Origin: Volvox africanus
Taxonomy: Eukaryota > Chlorophyta > Chlorophyceae > Chlamydomonadales > Volvocaceae
Length of the DNA: 64,000 nucleotides
NCBI GenBank assembly: GCA_030268105.1
Contig: BSDZ01000015.1
Span: 3,065,501-3,129,500, forward strand
Direction: 5' to 3'
Shown: positions 61,312 to 64,000 of the stretch, piece after piece
Numbering within the stretch: the first letter of the stretch is position 1
Layout: every line of letters starts with the position of its first letter
Notes under the pieces: model-generated
Database searches by the model: none
What the model was told of the DNA's origin: nothing
The model's input: only the letters and a program-made list of their open reading frames with translations
Translations under genes and position numbers: made by a program

Positions 61312-63136
61312 TATTAGTTCTTCCACTTCTTCACATGCACTCCGACCCGAAACCCCACCCTGTTCGGCCTCCTTTTTCTAGGGTGCCCACCCACCATCGG
61401 TTGACCGCCTTCTACCCTCTCACCTGAGCCCGCAATTCCTTCTTACCTGCTTATCTTCCTTGTTAGGCGAACTCCATGTTTACTCCCACGATGCCCATGT
61501 TCTGACAAGCCCATATTTCCTGCTCTTCACCCTGTCCTCGCCACCTCCCCACCGACGCCGGTCTGAAACGCGGGCACAACCATCCGCGCAATTCATCTAT
61601 TACTTGTATACATTCTTCACCTGAAGTACATCACTACGTTCTCCCCCGACCCCTCCACATGTCCCACGCTTGTGAGTTCTTATGCCTTTATTTCGAAGAA
61701 GATAGGAGGCAGCCTCAAATGCGGATAAACCAGAAGGACCACAATTTGCTACGTGTCTTCAAATAGAGCAAGGAGCCAATTACACAATAGCCCAACGCAG
61801 CGCGCCTCAGAGGGCCTTTGCGGGAAGCGACCGACATTCAAAGTCCGGAACAGACCGGCCGATAGACCGATATGCTAATTGCTCGTCCGACCGGAGATGG
61901 CCTAAGGTCAAGACATCGCGGGGTCCCGCGGGTTGTCGCTGTCCCGTCTCCTCCGCCTCTCCCTGCTACGTAGCGGGTAGGATAAGGATGGCAGCACGGC
62001 AACAATACGAGGCAGATGGACAGAGACATCGTGCGTCGTGCATGTGCTGTGCGCGTGCTGACACATCGTGACCCTTACGGCCCCCCACCACATCACCAAA
62101 CCCATCATCAGCACTATCACTCCCCATCGCAAGTCCTCCATAACGAGACATCCCTTCCACCTGCTTTTCCGCACGCGCCGCTGAGTACTTATACACACAA
62201 ACACAATACATTCAAACATACTCACGGACGGACGGACGGGCAAGCCAAGATACAAATTGTATTTCAAACAGTTTGCTAAGGAAAGCCTTTGAAGGGAGGC
62301 TTAACCCATACAAACCTTCAACAGCCAGGGTTTAGCCATGACGTACTGCATGTACGCAATAGGTATCGACAAACAGCAGGATAGCTATGAAGCTATGGAT
62401 TTGTGGCTTTTAAAGGGTCAAGAGGCTGCGTCGCACACGCAGCGTATCACCCCAAGCCCTCTCCCTACCCGCGGGGGACACGGTGTCACCAATGCCACAT
62501 CGGACGATGTCTAAGACTGCCTAAGATTGCCACTAACGAATTCTGCATGCCGTCTCCCCGCCTCCCTCCCCGTAACGGGCCCCTAACGTATGCAGTGCGC
62601 GGTCGGCTGAAGGTGGCCCAGTCTTAGAAAGGAAGGACTTCCAGCTGTCCGCCTTCGCACCTTCCCGCGACAATATAATAGAGGTATATAAACGTGCATT
62701 TTAATGGTGCGGATGTGTTTGGAGGGAGAGTTGTGAGCGCTTTGCACGGGGAGAGGCCGCCAGCGGTCCCTGCCGCCCTGCTCTGCTCTTTTCGCAGAAG
62801 CAACACTTCCTATAGGCTTCCCCGCCCGCTCCCCTCCCATGCAGCAAAACACATCGAGCCGCACCCAAAAGGGTTTGGGCCGTGGTCGCGTGACGACGGC
62901 GCGACACGGGACATATAACGTAAACGCAGCTTTAATAGCCCTATATGTATCAAAACTTCGGCGCTCTGTAAATGACGCGCTTGCAGCACTGACTGACAGT
63001 GCTTCGGCACTGTCCACTGCGTGTGAGCGATGGAGGGAGAATCCGGACTCCCGTGACGGCATTTGCGGCCCCCATTTTCCCGTAGATGTCTCTCTGCCGC
63101 ATGCAGCGCGGCTCGGTGCGGTGGGAGGGGGGGGGG
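61312..63136. other. Interval left of the CCDC47-like gene
   Basis: No gene supported. It contains (GGAC)n at 62226-62240. Two overlapping open frames at 62583-63140 on minus and 62839-63156 on plus are protein-like in parts, but they oppose each other and I cannot choose between them. The 3' UTR of the gene ending at 63137 should fall at the right end. Confidence 0.4.
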
Positions 63137-63657
63137 TCACATTCGGATCATTTTGACCTTCATTGATTTTTTGGCGGCCTGCTTCGCGAGCTTCTCCTCC
63201 GCTTTACGGCGCGCGTCCGGAGCTAGACGGGCCAAGCGCTCCTTTGCGGGGCAACAGAGGGCGACAAATATAGTACGGAAAGGTATTAGATGTCAGGGCA
63301 GAAATGTAAATAGGAGGATAAGGAAATCGTTTAGGAGACAGATTAGTTGAGGTTTTCAGTGTTATTGTGTGCCAATTACTCATCTCCACCTCATCGCGAC
63401 ACGTGAAATAGAAAACACAACACGTACATTTACACGCACGCACGCTAAAAACATAGCGCACCAAACCGTCCCCCACCCCCGGGACATTTCTAGAGGCGCT
63501 GCAGACGGGAGATCTTACCTTCTCCTCTTGCGCTTTCTCCAGTTTTCTCTTCTGCATTGCCTCAATGCGGCGCCGGCGGCTCTCCTCCGCATCCGCTGAG
63601 CTCGCTTCATGCCGAGATCGCGCATCCAGCGCCCGTTTCTTCAGCTCTGGTGTCAGC
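63137..63657 (-). CDS. CCDC47/DUF1682-like protein, C-terminal exons only
   Basis: CCDC47 is an ER membrane protein of the PAT/multipass translocon; plant homologues carry DUF1682. Two minus-strand exons are clear: 63657-63519 and 63241-63137 (TGA), joined in phase, 80 residues. They form a highly charged coiled-coil tail: LTPELKKRALDARSRHE, SRRRRIEAMQKRKLEKAQ, ERLARLAPDARRKAEEKL, ending AKKSMKVKMIRM. The pattern of a charged helix closing in a Lys/Met-rich end matches the CCDC47 C-terminus. Earlier exons lie further right. A stretch near 63820-63890 (keys VTTEVFGPSLSPILK) could join through a GTAAAG donor in the right phase but is unproven, and the gene continues beyond the window. The membrane and Ca-binding regions are not visible here, so the family call rests on the tail alone. 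Confidence 0.55.
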
Positions 63658-64000
63658 CTGATGGAACAGTAGGGGCAATAAGGACACAAGGACGATGACA
63701 GCGAAAATTCAACACTACGAGTTCCCCAGTTCGAGCCCCTGCTCCGGCGCCATGAGCTCTTTTTCCGCGATAGTCTACCTGCTTGTTGATGCCGATCTGT
63801 GCCTTTACTTTAGGATTGGCGATAGGCTTGGGCCAAACACCTCCGTGGTCACATACCACGTCACCGCTGCTTCAGCACCAACTCCTAACGTATACCATCT
63901 TCCTATGGAGTTGCTTTGTGAGCACCTATGACTTCCAAAACCCAAATCACCCACTTGGCCATTTTCAACAACTACCTCGAACAAAAAGATCATGATGTGT

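Noticed and set aside
62583..63140. 185-codon minus ORF overlapping the CCDC47-like stop region
   Set aside because: It lies in the expected 3' UTR, is opposed by an equally long plus ORF (62839-63156), and shows no splice-consistent extension or family motif.

Overview
The window is nuclear DNA of a eukaryote. Its recognisable genes are dense in short introns with ordinary GT-AG borders, and their products are plant/green-algal in type: a plastid-type LL-diaminopimelate aminotransferase, a plant-like CUL1 and a PF02681 phosphatase-like protein. Introns are full of microsatellites, UGUAA motifs lie just downstream of some stop codons, and short TTTTAGGG-like telomeric tracts occur inside introns. 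Together these suggest a chlorophyte, most likely a volvocine/chlamydomonad alga. The species assignment is inference.

Layout. 1-1193: 3' part of an unassigned plus-strand gene. 1429-3844 (and probably further upstream): a convergent minus-strand gene with a PAS-like segment. 6916-12542 (-): TRM11 tRNA (guanine-10-N2)-methyltransferase, 11 exons, 499 aa. 14645-20523 (-): LL-diaminopimelate aminotransferase (DapL), 14 exons, 436 aa. 22636-38806 (-): RRP12-like ribosome biogenesis HEAT-repeat protein, 29 exons, about 1515 aa. Its introns hold five copies of one interspersed repeat. 40265-44514 (+): 3' nine exons (398 codons) of a gene I do not recognise. 47648-56043 (-): CUL1 cullin, 18 exons, 747 aa. 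57579-58063 (-): a small unassigned gene. 58129-60119 (-): PF02681 membrane protein, 5 exons, 227 aa. 60694-61311 (+): a tentative small gene. 63137-63657 (-): the 3' end of a CCDC47/DUF1682-like gene.

The exon models were built by hand from splice borders, reading phase and recalled family motifs. For TRM11, DapL, RRP12, CUL1 and the PF02681 gene every junction keeps phase and the summed lengths divide by three. The genes are unrelated housekeeping functions (tRNA modification, lysine synthesis, ribosome assembly, ubiquitin ligation, ER membrane-protein insertion). I see no operon-like or cluster logic and no convincing novel multi-gene system. The most unusual signals are the repeat family confined to RRP12 introns, the many GTACG splice donors, (GT)n tracts that begin exactly at donors, and the unrecognised plus-strand gene at 40-44.5 kb.
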